46,506 nucleotides of DNA from Leptospirales bacterium (GCA_013297885.1 JAAFIR010000005.1:1-46506); one strand, 5' to 3'; numbered from the stretch's first letter, positions 26,554 through 35,939 are shown. Numbers and translations: made by a program. The notes: generated by a model not told the origin, from the letters alone.

Positions 26554-26586
26554 ACTTGGTTTTGATTTAATTCGAAAACCAAGTTG
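26554..26586. terminator. Hairpin between convergent genes
   Basis: An 11-bp perfect stem (26554-26564 with 26576-26586) just after the stop of the Calx-beta/DUF1554 gene and 10 bases after the stop of the small lipoprotein on the other strand. On the minus strand it is followed by TTTATT, so it suits termination of that gene; on the plus strand it has only a weak T tract. Confidence 0.55.
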
Positions 26587-26595
26587 AAGTAAAAG

Positions 26596-26871
26596 TTATT
26601 TTTTACAAGTTTGTAAAGCTGCAATTGAAGTAGCTTCAGCCATACATTTAAGATCGTATTTTCCAGTAGTACATTCTTTTACTACACCAGCTTTTAAAGT
26701 AGCTTCCATAGCTTTAACTTTTTCTTGTTCTTCTGGCTTTAAAGCTTTAGTTAAGTTATCAAACATTTTTGTGATAACTGGTTCACATTCTGCAGCACTA
26801 ACTGCTTCACCTTTACAATTTGCTATAGCAAATATAGAAGAGATTAAAATTAAGAAAATGATTTTTTTCAT
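26596..26871 (-). CDS. Small cysteine-containing lipoprotein
   Basis: A 91-residue protein with a lipobox FAIANC (Cys19). Four more cysteines are spread over a helical body (AECEPVITKMF, KECTTGKYDLKCM, LQTCKK), which should form two disulfides. The helix-Cys layout resembles a family of short Leptospira lipoproteins (I recall TIGR04454), but I cannot confirm the assignment. The gene is single, reads towards 26552 and ends with the hairpin between the convergent genes. Function unknown. Confidence 0.75.
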   Translation of the reverse strand: MKKIIFLILISSIFAIANCKGEAVSAAECEPVITKMFDNLTKALKPEEQEKVKAMEATLKAGVVKECTTGKYDLKCMAEATSIAALQTCKK

Positions 26872-27218
26872 TCTTTATTCCTTTATTCCTAAACGGATTA
26901 GTAAGTTAAGAATTTATATATAACTTTTCTTGAAAAGATTTTTTTTAAAAATTTACTACAAATAGATTTTATTGTAAAAAAACCAATTTAAGTTTTAAAA
27001 TTAAAAATGATTTTATTCGAAAATAGGGAATTTTTTTAATGAGCAAAAATTATAAAAAATTTCAATAAGCCATTTTTTTTTAATTAGTTTTAAATTTTTT
27101 AAATTGATTTTAAAAATTATTGAGTTGGTATAATTGATTTGACTTATTTGGAAAGAATGAAAATATTAAGGACTTTTTTAAAATAAAAAATCTTACTTAA
27201 AAGGGTAATTCAATTCAT
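26872..27218. other. AT-rich spacer between divergent genes
   Basis: About 350 bases of A/T-rich DNA with no open frame or RNA I can support. It must hold the promoters of the small lipoprotein (minus) and the small membrane protein (plus). Confidence 0.5.
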
Positions 27219-27404
27219 ATGAAAAAATTTAAAAAAAATGAAGCTAAGTTTTTAACATTGGTTTTAATGTTAGTATTAAATGGAATAACAGTTTATTTTT
27301 TTCCTGAATCCAATATGATTATAAGTATAGTGCTTATAATTAGTTTAATCATTCTTTTGATGTCGCTAATTATTTTTTATGAAGAAAGTGATAGTAATGA
27401 TTAA
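27219..27404 (+). CDS. Small two-helix membrane protein
   Basis: A 61-residue protein with a Lys-rich start and two hydrophobic segments (about 11-29 and 33-54), followed by an acidic tail, so it should sit in the inner membrane with both ends in the cytoplasm. AAAAGGG lies about 14 bases before the ATG, which is distant for a ribosome binding site. I recognise no family. In such AT-rich DNA a short hydrophobic frame can arise by chance, so this is a moderate call. Confidence 0.45.
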   Translation: MKKFKKNEAKFLTLVLMLVLNGITVYFFPESNMIISIVLIISLIILLMSLIIFYEESDSND

Positions 27405-27535
27405 TTTATAAAATACTAATCAATTTAATTAATTTTAAATACTACGAATTTTTTTAATTAAATATTACATAAAAAAAAGTCTTGCTTAATTAAACTCTTT
27501 CTTAATTTTGATGAAACTTGATTTTTGGAGTTTTT

Positions 27536-30469
27536 ATGTATTTGATTAAACTATTTATTTTTATACTTTTCATATTGAACACTGTTCTTTATTCGCAAGA
27601 AAATAAATCCCAAAGAATAATTTATATAGGCAATTTAAAACCATACAACACAAATAAAGATAATAATTTAGAATCACAAGTAAACAAGTCTCTAGAATCA
27701 AAACTTACTAAACAAGGTTTTACTGTAAAATTTTTAAATAATGATTTAAAAACAAATCTAAATGAAGCTAAAAAAGAAAAAGATTCAATTTTAGTAGAGG
27801 GATATTATAGAAGAGATAAAGTTGGAAATATTGTATTGTATACCCAAATATACAATCCAGAAACTGGAACAATGATTGATGCTGGGATTAGTTCAGGAAG
27901 TTATGATGAAGTTGTTGATGCTCCACTTGATATAAATGAATTAAAAACTCCAGATAACGAAATTATTGAAAAAGAAACTACAAAATTAGTTTCTAAAATT
28001 AAATCTAATCCTTCCAAAAAAGAAAATCGTCAAAACATAGATGAAAATGTTATAGAGAGTATTCTAGGAAAAGATAAAAGTTTATTTTTTCCAATTACCT
28101 CAGAAAACGTTGCAAAACAAGCTGAAGATGTTTACAAACTTTTACAATCAAATGAAATTGTCACTGCATCTAGAACAAAAGAATCTGTAATCGATGTTCC
28201 TGCAACTACAATGGTTGTGAGTGAAGCTGATTTTAAAAATCGAGGTTATACAAGTCTTGAAGATATTTTTAAAGACCTACCAGGGTTTGATACAATTGGG
28301 CTAGGTGGATCAGATGCAATTAATTTGTACCAAAGAGGTTACAGAACTCCTTACACATCTAGAACTTTGCTGATGATTGATGGGATTATTCAAAACGATT
28401 TATGGAATCAGGTAGCAACTGTTGACAGAACTTATCCCATTTCAGCAATTAAACGTGTCGAAATTATTTATGGTCCTGCTTCTGCCGTTTATGGTCCAAA
28501 TGCATTTCAAGGTATAATCAATATCATTACTAAAACTGCAAAAGAAAATGGTGGAAAACCTCTTGCTGGAAGAGCAAGTATGATGTATGGAACTGGACCA
28601 AATTGGACAGTCGATGGACAAGCAACATCACAAATAGGGGATCTGGGAATTGCAGTATCAGCAAGAACCACACAAGGTGAAGATGAAAATAATAATGTGA
28701 AAGGTAAAGGATTTAGTTCTCCTTTTTTTATAAGAAATCCAAATATTTGGGGACCTGTTTTGTATTATGGAGATATGGGGAAACCATTTGGAACATACAG
28801 AGACTCAGTAAACAACTGGGGAACAATTACTTCAGTAAATTACAAAACTTTAAAAGTTGGATCAAACATCAGCAACAAAGATGAAAGTTATGGGGGACAT
28901 TATCCTGGTGACAAAGCTCAACCCAACGCCTATTGGAGCAAAAGACTTTTAAATATTTATGCAGAAAACACAGTTGAGATAACTCCAAAACTAACTTCAT
29001 ACACTTTGGCACTTACAAGAGACACGTCCACTTATGGAACTTGGGCAGAAGCAGATGGTTCAAGTTTAACAAGACCATCCTCAGTTAGTATTACTAGATG
29101 GCAAAATAGAAATTCAAGTATTTTAGTTAATCAAAATATTGAATACAAAGTAAATGAAAGTTTAAAAATTTTAGCTGGTTTAAAATACGAAGCAAAAAAA
29201 TTAACAAAGTTTTATGACATTCCTGGTTATTATTGGGGCTCTACATATTTTAGTTCTGTAGATGCATTAAATCCAAATGTAAACAAAGGAGTTGATAAAG
29301 ATCCACTTCATCCAAATGGGGGATATTCTATTTATTTAAGTAATGATCCAATTTTATTAAAAGCACCTTCACCAAGAAATAAAATGCCTGAAGAAAATAC
29401 AATAGGAACATATGATAGAGGTGGGTTTTTATTATCAATCATTGACATAGGTAAATTTCGTTTTAGTCCAGGGATTCGATATGATGAAAATTCAGTTTAC
29501 GGAAGAGCAATGAACCCGAGGATAACTGCAATTTATAAACTTCAGGAACAAACAGCAATTAAACTATTGTATGGTGAAGCATTTAACGAACCTCCACCAC
29601 TTCTTTTGTATGGAGGATTTTCTGGAAGAGTTTCAGATGCAAATTTGAGACCTGAAAAAGTAAAAACTACAGAATTAATTTTAATGAAACAGTCAAAACA
29701 AATTACCAATGAAGGTTCTCTTTATTATTCCAGATATGAAGATGTGATTAAAGAATCAGGACCAAATGTTGGTAGAAGAAGAATTTATGGATTTGAATAT
29801 AAATTTAGATGGAACTTTCAAAATTTTGTAACTAAATCTTCTCCAATTAGTTTTTATACTTATTATACTTATACACTTGCTGAGTCCACGTCTTATTATG
29901 ACCACAATATGAGGCAGTGGAAAGATGGTGTAACTCCACTTGGACAATATGAATTTTTATTTCAAGGAACTAGAACAAATGGTCCTTTTGGTCCTTATGA
30001 TAATGGTCTTGCTTCTTATATTCCAAGACAAGAGAAATACACAAATTTAGGGGACATTGCACCTCACAAAATTAATCTTGGAATCAATCTTCCAATTAAA
30101 GAAGATTTTATTTTAAACTTCAGAGGAAATTATGTAAGTGCAAGAGAATTTTATTCAAGAAATGTTTTGAATAATAATGGACCTTTGCCAAATACTTCAG
30201 ACGAAACATTACTCAGAAGAATTGTTCAGCAAGAAGACAAAAGACTACAGCCTTATTTTGTTTTTGATTCTGGTTTTACATATAATTATGGGGAATATGG
30301 TTTTTTAACATTTAAAATTATGAATGTGTTTAACGAATATTATGTTCATCCTGGTGTTGGAAATGCAAATGCGGGTAATTACTATTATGCGAGGTCAACA
30401 GGTTATGATTCATCTTTACTACCTCAACCTGGAAGAAGTTATATGCTTAGTTTGACTTTGACTTTTTAG
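27536..30469 (+). CDS. TonB-dependent receptor with an N-terminal extension
   Basis: A 977-residue outer-membrane receptor. ATG 27536 follows GGAG; a TTG at 27518 would add six residues. After a signal peptide (about 1-20), residues about 20-120 form an extra domain (RIIYIGNLKPYN, SILVEGYYRRDKVGNIVLYTQIYN) resembling the FlgO/TolB-like fold. A linker leads to the plug (about 205-330: IVTASRTKESVIDVPATTMV, LLMIDGIIQN, VEIIYGPASAVYGPNAFQGI) and a barrel to the end, closing in Phe. The substrate is unknown. It reads into the peroxidase/cupredoxin/cytochrome genes, suggesting a redox or metal role such as copper or haem uptake. Confidence 0.85.
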   Translation: MYLIKLFIFILFILNTVLYSQENKSQRIIYIGNLKPYNTNKDNNLESQVNKSLESKLTKQGFTVKFLNNDLKTNLNEAKKEKDSILVEGYYRRDKVGNIVLYTQIYNPETGTMIDAGISSGSYDEVVDAPLDINELKTPDNEIIEKETTKLVSKIKSNPSKKENRQNIDENVIESILGKDKSLFFPITSENVAKQAEDVYKLLQSNEIVTASRTKESVIDVPATTMVVSEADFKNRGYTSLEDIFKDLPGFDTIGLGGSDAINLYQRGYRTPYTSRTLLMIDGIIQNDLWNQVATVDRTYPISAIKRVEIIYGPASAVYGPNAFQGIINIITKTAKENGGKPLAGRASMMYGTGPNWTVDGQATSQIGDLGIAVSARTTQGEDENNNVKGKGFSSPFFIRNPNIWGPVLYYGDMGKPFGTYRDSVNNWGTITSVNYKTLKVGSNISNKDESYGGHYPGDKAQPNAYWSKRLLNIYAENTVEITPKLTSYTLALTRDTSTYGTWAEADGSSLTRPSSVSITRWQNRNSSILVNQNIEYKVNESLKILAGLKYEAKKLTKFYDIPGYYWGSTYFSSVDALNPNVNKGVDKDPLHPNGGYSIYLSNDPILLKAPSPRNKMPEENTIGTYDRGGFLLSIIDIGKFRFSPGIRYDENSVYGRAMNPRITAIYKLQEQTAIKLLYGEAFNEPPPLLLYGGFSGRVSDANLRPEKVKTTELILMKQSKQITNEGSLYYSRYEDVIKESGPNVGRRRIYGFEYKFRWNFQNFVTKSSPISFYTYYTYTLAESTSYYDHNMRQWKDGVTPLGQYEFLFQGTRTNGPFGPYDNGLASYIPRQEKYTNLGDIAPHKINLGINLPIKEDFILNFRGNYVSAREFYSRNVLNNNGPLPNTSDETLLRRIVQQEDKRLQPYFVFDSGFTYNYGEYGFLTFKIMNVFNEYYVHPGVGNANAGNYYYARSTGYDSSLLPQPGRSYMLSLTLTF

Positions 30470-30547
30470 TTTTTTTATAAGTTTGCATTTTTCATTAAAA
30501 TTATTTTTTTGTAGAGAATGAATAAGACTTCAATCTATGAAAAATCA

Positions 30548-30575
30548 TTGACTGAACAATTTGATAAATTATATT
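30548..30575 (+). promoter_or_regulatory. Putative promoter for the peroxidase gene
   Basis: TTGACT at 30548-30553 is followed after 16 bases by TATATT at 30570-30575. The ATG at 30583 lies 7 bases after the -10 and has no ribosome binding site, so transcription should start at or next to the A of the ATG. This is the best-scoring example of the leaderless pattern in the window. Confidence 0.55.
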
Positions 30576-30582
30576 CAAACTT

Positions 30583-31605
30583 ATGAATAGAAAACTTTTC
30601 ATTTTAATAGCAATTTTATTAGTAACACTTTTTTGTAATAAAACTAAAGAAGTAAGTGAAAATGAAAAACTTGTTTCTGCTCCAAAAAGCAAAACAGAGC
30701 CAATAATCCCAACACCTGAAGACAACAAACTTAATCCTGATAGAATTGAATTAGGAAAAATTCTTTTTTTTGATCCAAGACTATCTGGTTCAAATTGGAT
30801 TAGTTGTGCTACTTGTCATAATCCTGGATTAGGTTTTGGAGATGGTCTTCCAACTGCAATTGGTCATGGAATGAAAGTATTGGGAAAAAATACTCCAACA
30901 ATAATTAACTCTGCTTTTGGAACTAAAATGTTTTGGGATGGTCGTGCAAATTCATTAGAAGAACAAGCACTCGGTCCAATTCAAGCAGCTGGTGAAATGA
31001 ATCAAAAAATGGATGAGTTACTTTTAGAATTAAAAGCTATAAAGAGCTATCTTGTTTTATTTGAAAAAGCATATCCAAAAGAAGGTATAACACCCATCAC
31101 AATTGGAAAAGCTATAGCAAGTTTTGAAAGAACAATCAATTCATTTGATTCTCCTTATGATAGTTATTTGAAAGGAGATAAAACTGCAATGAGCGAATCC
31201 GCAACTAGAGGATTAGTAATATTTAGTAGCAAAGGTAAATGTACAGCTTGTCATATGGGAAATAATTTTACAGATAATGGATTTCATAATCTTGGACTAA
31301 AATCCAATAAAACTGATCTAGGTAGATTTGCAGTAGTTCCAATCAAATCAATGAAAGGTGCATTTAAAACTCCAACTCTTAGAGATGTGGCCTTAACATC
31401 TCCTTATATGCATGATGGAAGTTATAAAACATTAGAAGAAGTTATCGAGCATTATGATCGAGGTGGAGATGAGAAATCTAACCTTGATCCAAACATGAGT
31501 CCATTAGGGCTTACTGCTGAAGAAAAGAAAGATTTAGTTTCATTTATGATTGCTCTAACAGGAAAACCAAAAAATCTAATTATTCCAGAATTACCACAAA
31601 ACTAA
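30583..31605 (+). CDS. Di-haem cytochrome c peroxidase (CcpA/MauG family)
   Basis: A 340-residue putative lipoprotein (lipobox TLFC, Cys18). Two c-type haem sites are present: Cys75-x-x-Cys78-His79 in ISCATCHNPG and Cys220-x-x-Cys223-His224 in GKCTACHMG. Conserved parts of bacterial di-haem peroxidases are GKILFFDPRLSG (59-70), FWDGR (117-121) and SPYMHDGSY (Met276). It would reduce hydrogen peroxide in the periplasm with electrons from cytochrome c or a cupredoxin, and both are encoded next. It heads a run with 10- to -4-base spacing. Confidence 0.9.
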   Translation: MNRKLFILIAILLVTLFCNKTKEVSENEKLVSAPKSKTEPIIPTPEDNKLNPDRIELGKILFFDPRLSGSNWISCATCHNPGLGFGDGLPTAIGHGMKVLGKNTPTIINSAFGTKMFWDGRANSLEEQALGPIQAAGEMNQKMDELLLELKAIKSYLVLFEKAYPKEGITPITIGKAIASFERTINSFDSPYDSYLKGDKTAMSESATRGLVIFSSKGKCTACHMGNNFTDNGFHNLGLKSNKTDLGRFAVVPIKSMKGAFKTPTLRDVALTSPYMHDGSYKTLEEVIEHYDRGGDEKSNLDPNMSPLGLTAEEKKDLVSFMIALTGKPKNLIIPELPQN

Positions 31606-31615
31606 GGAGACTAAA

Positions 31616-31930
31616 ATGAAAAAAATTTTATTAATTCTGTTAACACTTTTAACTGTGGAGAGTGTTTTAGCTGGCGAATATGAAGTTGCTCAAAAAGACA
31701 AGAAATTTTCAAAAGATAAATTAACAATTAAAGTTGGAGATTCTGTAAATTTTCCCAATCAAGACACATTTTTCCATAATGTTTTTTCCCTTTCTCCTTT
31801 AAAGATATTTGACTTAGGTTCTTATCCAAAAGGTCAATCTAGAAAAGTCACTTTTGATAAAGCTGGCAAAATTGTTGTTGAATGTGCCATTCATCCAGAA
31901 ATGAAAATGACAATTGAAGTTACTAAATGA
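31616..31930 (+). CDS. Plastocyanin/azurin-like cupredoxin
   Basis: A 104-residue exported blue copper protein, signal peptide about 1-19. Type 1 copper ligands are His54 (FFHNVF), Cys90, His93 and Met96 in the motif CAIHPEM. The short length and spacing match small plastocyanin/halocyanin-like proteins. As a periplasmic electron carrier it would feed the peroxidase encoded upstream or a cytochrome. AAGGAGACTAAA precedes the ATG and its stop overlaps the cytochrome start (ATGA). Confidence 0.9.
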   Translation: MKKILLILLTLLTVESVLAGEYEVAQKDKKFSKDKLTIKVGDSVNFPNQDTFFHNVFSLSPLKIFDLGSYPKGQSRKVTFDKAGKIVVECAIHPEMKMTIEVTK

Positions 31931-32274
31931 ATATTAAAATTATTTTTTTTATAAATTTCTTACTTTTTAGTTTAAATACAATTGCAAATGAAAAATCAAT
32001 AGTAAGAGGAAGTATTGTATTCAAAACCTATTGTGTTCTTTGCCACGGAGCAAATGGAGATGGTAAAGGAAGGCTTGCTGTTGGTAAAATTCCACCACCT
32101 GCAAATCTTAATAAAACAATGCTCACCGATGAACAAAAAGAAAATATAATTCGTAATGGTGGTGAAAGTGTTGGACGTTCTCCTTTTATGCCTCCATGGG
32201 GTAGCGAGTTATCTAATGAACAAATTAAAGATCTTATTTCTTACATTAATAAAATTTCGAATACGAAGAAATAA
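31927..32274 (+). CDS. Class I cytochrome c
   Basis: A 115-residue exported monohaem cytochrome, signal peptide about 1-20. The haem site is Cys36-x-x-Cys39-His40 (YCVLCHGANGDGKG), with Met88 (SPFMPPWG) as the likely sixth ligand and a closing helix LSNEQIKDLISYINKI. These are the features of small cytochrome c domains that shuttle electrons in the periplasm. Its start overlaps the cupredoxin stop by four bases and the MCP gene follows 9 bases later, so all are coupled. Confidence 0.9.
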   Translation: MNIKIIFFINFLLFSLNTIANEKSIVRGSIVFKTYCVLCHGANGDGKGRLAVGKIPPPANLNKTMLTDEQKENIIRNGGESVGRSPFMPPWGSELSNEQIKDLISYINKISNTKK

Positions 32275-32283
32275 ATTCTCTAA

Positions 32284-33996
32284 ATGAATTTATTAAAGAA
32301 GTATTCTTTAAAAAATAAACTTAGAGCAAGTTATGGAATAATTGTAACATTATTCTTAATTACTTCATCGATGGTTTTAGTTAGTTTGTTATCATCTAAA
32401 TTTGCTTTTAGAAAAACAATACATGAGTCCTATCCCAAATTTGAGGCTTTAAATAATTTACAAAACAGTGTTTCTCAAATTGAACTTTCTTTATCTTCAT
32501 TGATATCAACTAATGATGCTTACTTAATTGAAGAAATCAGTACAAATTTAAAAAAGGAATTTGCAGATATAGATAAAAATCTAATTTCATTTCAAATCTT
32601 TGATTTAAGTAATTCCGAAAAAGAAATGATCAAAGAATTGAAGGAAGATATTGATTCGCTTTTATCATATGAAGAATCTTTTAAAACATTAAAACTAGAA
32701 AATCGAGTTGATGAAATTAATATTCTTTATGTGAGAGGTGTTGTTGGAAAAGGAGAAAAAATAAAAAAAGTAATAAAAGAATTAGTCAGAATTGAAAAAA
32801 ATACTTCTATTACAAATGGAATATTAGCTGAAAATCGAATTAATATTTCAGTCATTTTCATTTCTGGTTCATCAATTTTTATAATTATTTTAGCAATCTT
32901 TTTTTTGTTTATAATTTATAAATCAATAATGATTCCATTAAGAGAAGCTTTGGGAATTGCCTCTAAAATTTCAAAAGGAGAATTAAATAATATCTATTCT
33001 TATAAATCTAGTGATGAAATGGGGGAATTGTTAAATTATATAAATAAAATGGAATTTGCTTTGAAAGAAATTATTTCAGAGATTCATTTTAATGTCTTAG
33101 GTTCAACTGGAGCTTGTAAAGAATTTACTTCTATGTCCAATGAATTTGAAAGAGCATCCAATAAACAATTAAATAGCTATCATGAAATTGTAAAACAAAC
33201 TGAACAATTAACAACAGCTGTTGAGAGAAAGTCATTAATTGCTCTAAACTCAGCTACAAATTTAAAAGACTTAGAAATGAATATCCAAAATAACTTTGAA
33301 GGAATTTTAAAAATTAATGATAGTGTTTATCAATTTTCAACAGAAGCAAATAATTCTTCAGACACAGCAAAAATAGGAAAACAAAAAGTGGAAAACACAG
33401 TAGAAATGTTCAACATTGTAAAGAAAAGCTCTGATGAAATTAAAAAAGTTCTAGAAATGATTGAAGAAATATCAGATCGAACAAATCTACTTGCAATAAA
33501 TGCTTCTATTGAAGCTGCCCGTGCAGGAGAACATGGAAGAGGGTTTTCAGTAGTTGCAAGTGAAATTTCAAAACTTGCAGAACACACAATAGTTAGTACT
33601 AAAGAAATTAAAAATTTAATAAATATAAGTAATTTGAATATTAAAAATAGTTCAATAGAGATGCAAGAATTCAAAGTCACTTTTGATGAGATACAAGAAA
33701 AAGTTGAAAAAATTTTTGCATCTAGTAAAAAAATTCTTTTTGAGATTGAAGATCAAAAAAATAATTTGCTAAATTCTACTGAAAGAGTAAAAGAAATTTC
33801 TGGTGGAATGGAAGCTTTAAAAGAAGAATTTAATAAAACAAAATCCACTTATCTTAAAATAAATACAAATGTTCAAGACCTTGCAGTTAGTTCAGAATTA
33901 ATAGTTTCAGGATCTGTAAAAATTTCAGAAGTCGCTGGTAATCTTAGTCATCAAACTGATAAAATTAAATCTTTAATGGATAAATTTAGTTATTAA
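32284..33996 (+). CDS. Methyl-accepting chemotaxis protein
   Basis: A 570-residue chemoreceptor. Membrane segments lie at about 16-38 and 185-213, enclosing a helical periplasmic sensor of about 145 residues (four-helix-bundle type). A HAMP domain (about 214-266) is followed by the cytoplasmic signalling domain, with the conserved tip [20 protein letters not shown] beginning near 393 and [22 protein letters not shown] next to it. The sensor has no CxxCH, so it does not itself carry haem. It is transcribed with the cytochrome c, cupredoxin and peroxidase, suggesting it senses the redox state or substrate of that chain. Confidence 0.9.
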   Translation: MNLLKKYSLKNKLRASYGIIVTLFLITSSMVLVSLLSSKFAFRKTIHESYPKFEALNNLQNSVSQIELSLSSLISTNDAYLIEEISTNLKKEFADIDKNLISFQIFDLSNSEKEMIKELKEDIDSLLSYEESFKTLKLENRVDEINILYVRGVVGKGEKIKKVIKELVRIEKNTSITNGILAENRINISVIFISGSSIFIIILAIFFLFIIYKSIMIPLREALGIASKISKGELNNIYSYKSSDEMGELLNYINKMEFALKEIISEIHFNVLGSTGACKEFTSMSNEFERASNKQLNSYHEIVKQTEQLTTAVERKSLIALNSATNLKDLEMNIQNNFEGILKINDSVYQFSTEANNSSDTAKIGKQKVENTVEMFNIVKKSSDEIKKVLEMIEEISDRTNLLAINASIEAARAGEHGRGFSVVASEISKLAEHTIVSTKEIKNLINISNLNIKNSSIEMQEFKVTFDEIQEKVEKIFASSKKILFEIEDQKNNLLNSTERVKEISGGMEALKEEFNKTKSTYLKINTNVQDLAVSSELIVSGSVKISEVAGNLSHQTDKIKSLMDKFSY

Positions 33997-34022
33997 TTCA
34001 TTTTAACAAAAATAAATTCACT

Positions 34023-34043
34023 ATTCAACATTCAACATTCAAC
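34023..34043. repeat. Three tandem copies of ATTCAAC
   Basis: A 7-base unit occurs three times in a row between the convergent stops of the chemoreceptor gene and the lipoprotein gene at 34045. Likely a simple slippage repeat. Confidence 0.7.
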
Positions 34044-34044
34044 A

Positions 34045-34476
34045 TTAATAAACTAGTTGTTCCTCAATTAAAGAATCAAATTTATTTATCAAATCTTCAT
34101 AGTCTTTAAATGAAACTTTCCCAAAAGAGATAATTTCTCCTGATTCTAGATCGACAATCCTAACTTGAAAAACATTGGAAGTGAAACTAGAATTGATAAT
34201 ATAATTTGTTGAAGGAACTACTTTGCGAGAGAGAATCAAATCGGATTTAATTTTTTTATCAAGAATTATAACTTCTTTTCCTGAATGTCTAGTAAAAGAA
34301 CTAGCAAATTTTTCAGTGAATCGAATTTGCTCTTCTCTGGAAATATCTTTAATTTCAAAAATAGGAATTTGAAATCTAATTTTTTTATTTTCAGGAAACT
34401 TATTTATATTTTCTTTATCAGAAGTTTTGCATAAATTGAACAATAAAATAAAACTTAAAAATAAAAATTTTGTCAT
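34045..34476 (-). CDS. Small lipoprotein, possibly FlgO/TolB-like
   Basis: A 143-residue protein with a lipobox LFNLC (Cys16). A strand-helix pattern (IRFQIPIFEIKD, FTEKFASSFTRH, EVIILDKK, FQVRIVDLESGEIISFGKVSF) resembles the CsgG/FlgO-like fold of its neighbours in the same operon, though no motif settles this. It starts inside the stop of the thioredoxin-like gene (ATGA overlap). Function unknown; by context a periplasmic, membrane-anchored partner of the CsgG-like proteins. Confidence 0.7.
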   Translation of the reverse strand: MTKFLFLSFILLFNLCKTSDKENINKFPENKKIRFQIPIFEIKDISREEQIRFTEKFASSFTRHSGKEVIILDKKIKSDLILSRKVVPSTNYIINSSFTSNVFQVRIVDLESGEIISFGKVSFKDYEDLINKFDSLIEEQLVY

Positions 34477-34955
34477 AAACTTTCTAATCCTTTTTGTATT
34501 TTCCCGATTGTATTTTTTTCATAACCAATTGATTCAAAAACAATATTTCCAGTTTCATTTATTAGGATAGTTGCAGGAATTGCAAGTTTTGGTTTTAAAT
34601 ATTGTTTTAAAGCAACTTGATATGGATCGAGTAAAACCATAGAATCAATTTTCCAATCGACAATAAGTTGTTCTACTTTTTCTTGTTCTGATTTTTCGTC
34701 CACATTAATCAAGATTAATTTTATATTCGGATATTTTAAAACTAATTTTTGGATTTCAGAAATTTCTTCTTTGCAAGGAACACAATAAGATGCAAAAAAA
34801 TTTACAATCACTTTATTTCCAGAAATGTATTCTCTAAAAAGTTTAAACTCATTTGTTTTTAAATTTGGAAGAATAAATGCAGAAGGAGCAGGTTTTCCAA
34901 CCTCACCAAATAAGAAGAAAGAAAAAAAAGTATAATAAAAAAAAAGTTTCTTCAT
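34473..34955 (-). CDS. TlpA/ResA-like thiol-disulfide oxidoreductase
   Basis: A 160-residue thioredoxin-fold protein with a signal peptide (about 1-17), so periplasmic. The active site is CVPC (Cys58, Cys61) in NFFASYCVPCKEE, followed by a TlpA-type middle and a cis-Pro segment (KLAIPATILI). It would reduce or oxidise cysteines of exported proteins. It starts three bases after the stop of the second CsgG-like gene and overlaps the next lipoprotein, so it belongs to the operon; the CsgG-like proteins carry a conserved Cys pair that could be its substrate. Confidence 0.85.
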   Translation of the reverse strand: MKKLFFYYTFFSFFLFGEVGKPAPSAFILPNLKTNEFKLFREYISGNKVIVNFFASYCVPCKEEISEIQKLVLKYPNIKLILINVDEKSEQEKVEQLIVDWKIDSMVLLDPYQVALKQYLKPKLAIPATILINETGNIVFESIGYEKNTIGKIQKGLESL

Positions 34956-34958
34956 TTT

Positions 34959-35939
34959 TTAAAATCGAAATGTATAATACAGTTCAAAATTTGTTCCGAG
35001 TTTAGATTGACTGCTATATGTATTATTATCAGAAGTTCTATGTTCAGGTTTGATATTAAATGAAAAATTTTGTTCATTCTTTTTTTTTCGATATACTATA
35101 TCAAATAAATTAAAGAACATTACCCCTAGTATCGTTAAGCTAGCTTCAGTTTGTTTTCTTCTGATAATTGAATTTTGTTGATCTTTGAAATTATTCTCTA
35201 TATCTAAATAAATAAAAATCATACTATTTGTGTCATTTACGATTGAATTTGAGGTATTCACAGCATACTGGTAAGCCCCAATTCGTATTATAGCCTCAGT
35301 ATCTCGAAGAGTAAAATTATCTCTTTTAGTTTGTGGTATCCTAACAAAAATATTATAAAAAGTATAAATATAAGGAGTGAGAAGAATTATACCTGTAGAG
35401 TATTCTTTTAAGTAAATTTGACCAGCACCTGGCAAAAAAACAGAATATCTAGCCGACTTTTCAATTTCTTCTTCAGTATAAATTCTGTTTTTTTTTATTT
35501 CTTCAGTTGGAACAAATTTTTGCACTAGGGAGCTTATAGATAGTTCTAGTTTATCCAAATCATTTATATTCATAGTTTCAGTAAATTCTATACTTTGATT
35601 TTCCACATTCCGAATCTGAATAGTAAGAATATATTTTGTGTCAGACTTAATTATATTTCCAGATACAACTTTATTTGCAGATAACATCTGTCCGATTTGA
35701 ATTTCACAAATTGTTTCAGTGCAACCTTTTTTTTGTAGTTCTTGCTCTTTTAAAACTTCATTGAGCTGATCTTTTTCAATGATGCTATATTTTCCTGATT
35801 TAGATAATTCTGAAATAAAATAATTTTGAGCTGTGCTTGAAATTTCTTTGTGAACATTTTCTGCTCGAACAAAATCCAAAACAAGAATTCTTTCTTTTGA
35901 AAATAAACTTAAACTAAATAAAAAAATTATATAACGCAT
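34959..35939 (-). CDS. CsgG/TolB-like protein with membrane C-terminus (paralogue 2)
   Basis: A 326-residue protein from ATG 35939, chosen because GGAGG lies 6 bases upstream (a TTG four codons earlier lacks such a site). A signal peptide is followed by a CsgG/TolB-like domain (about 17-145: ERILVLDFVRAENV, YSIIEKDQLNEVLKEQEL, KKGCTETICE, NKVVSGNIIKS). A DUF5683-like membrane region (about 165-215, FLPGAGQIYLKEYSTG) and a C-terminal part ending in Tyr-Thr-Phe-Arg-Phe follow. It shares all these features with the gene upstream and begins within that gene's stop codon. Confidence 0.8.
   Translation of the reverse strand: MRYIIFLFSLSLFSKERILVLDFVRAENVHKEISSTAQNYFISELSKSGKYSIIEKDQLNEVLKEQELQKKGCTETICEIQIGQMLSANKVVSGNIIKSDTKYILTIQIRNVENQSIEFTETMNINDLDKLELSISSLVQKFVPTEEIKKNRIYTEEEIEKSARYSVFLPGAGQIYLKEYSTGIILLTPYIYTFYNIFVRIPQTKRDNFTLRDTEAIIRIGAYQYAVNTSNSIVNDTNSMIFIYLDIENNFKDQQNSIIRRKQTEASLTILGVMFFNLFDIVYRKKKNEQNFSFNIKPEHRTSDNNTYSSQSKLGTNFELYYTFRF

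Noticed and set aside
34023-34043. ATTCAAC tandem repeat as a phase-variation switch
   Set aside because: It is outside any gene or promoter, between two convergent stops, with only three units.
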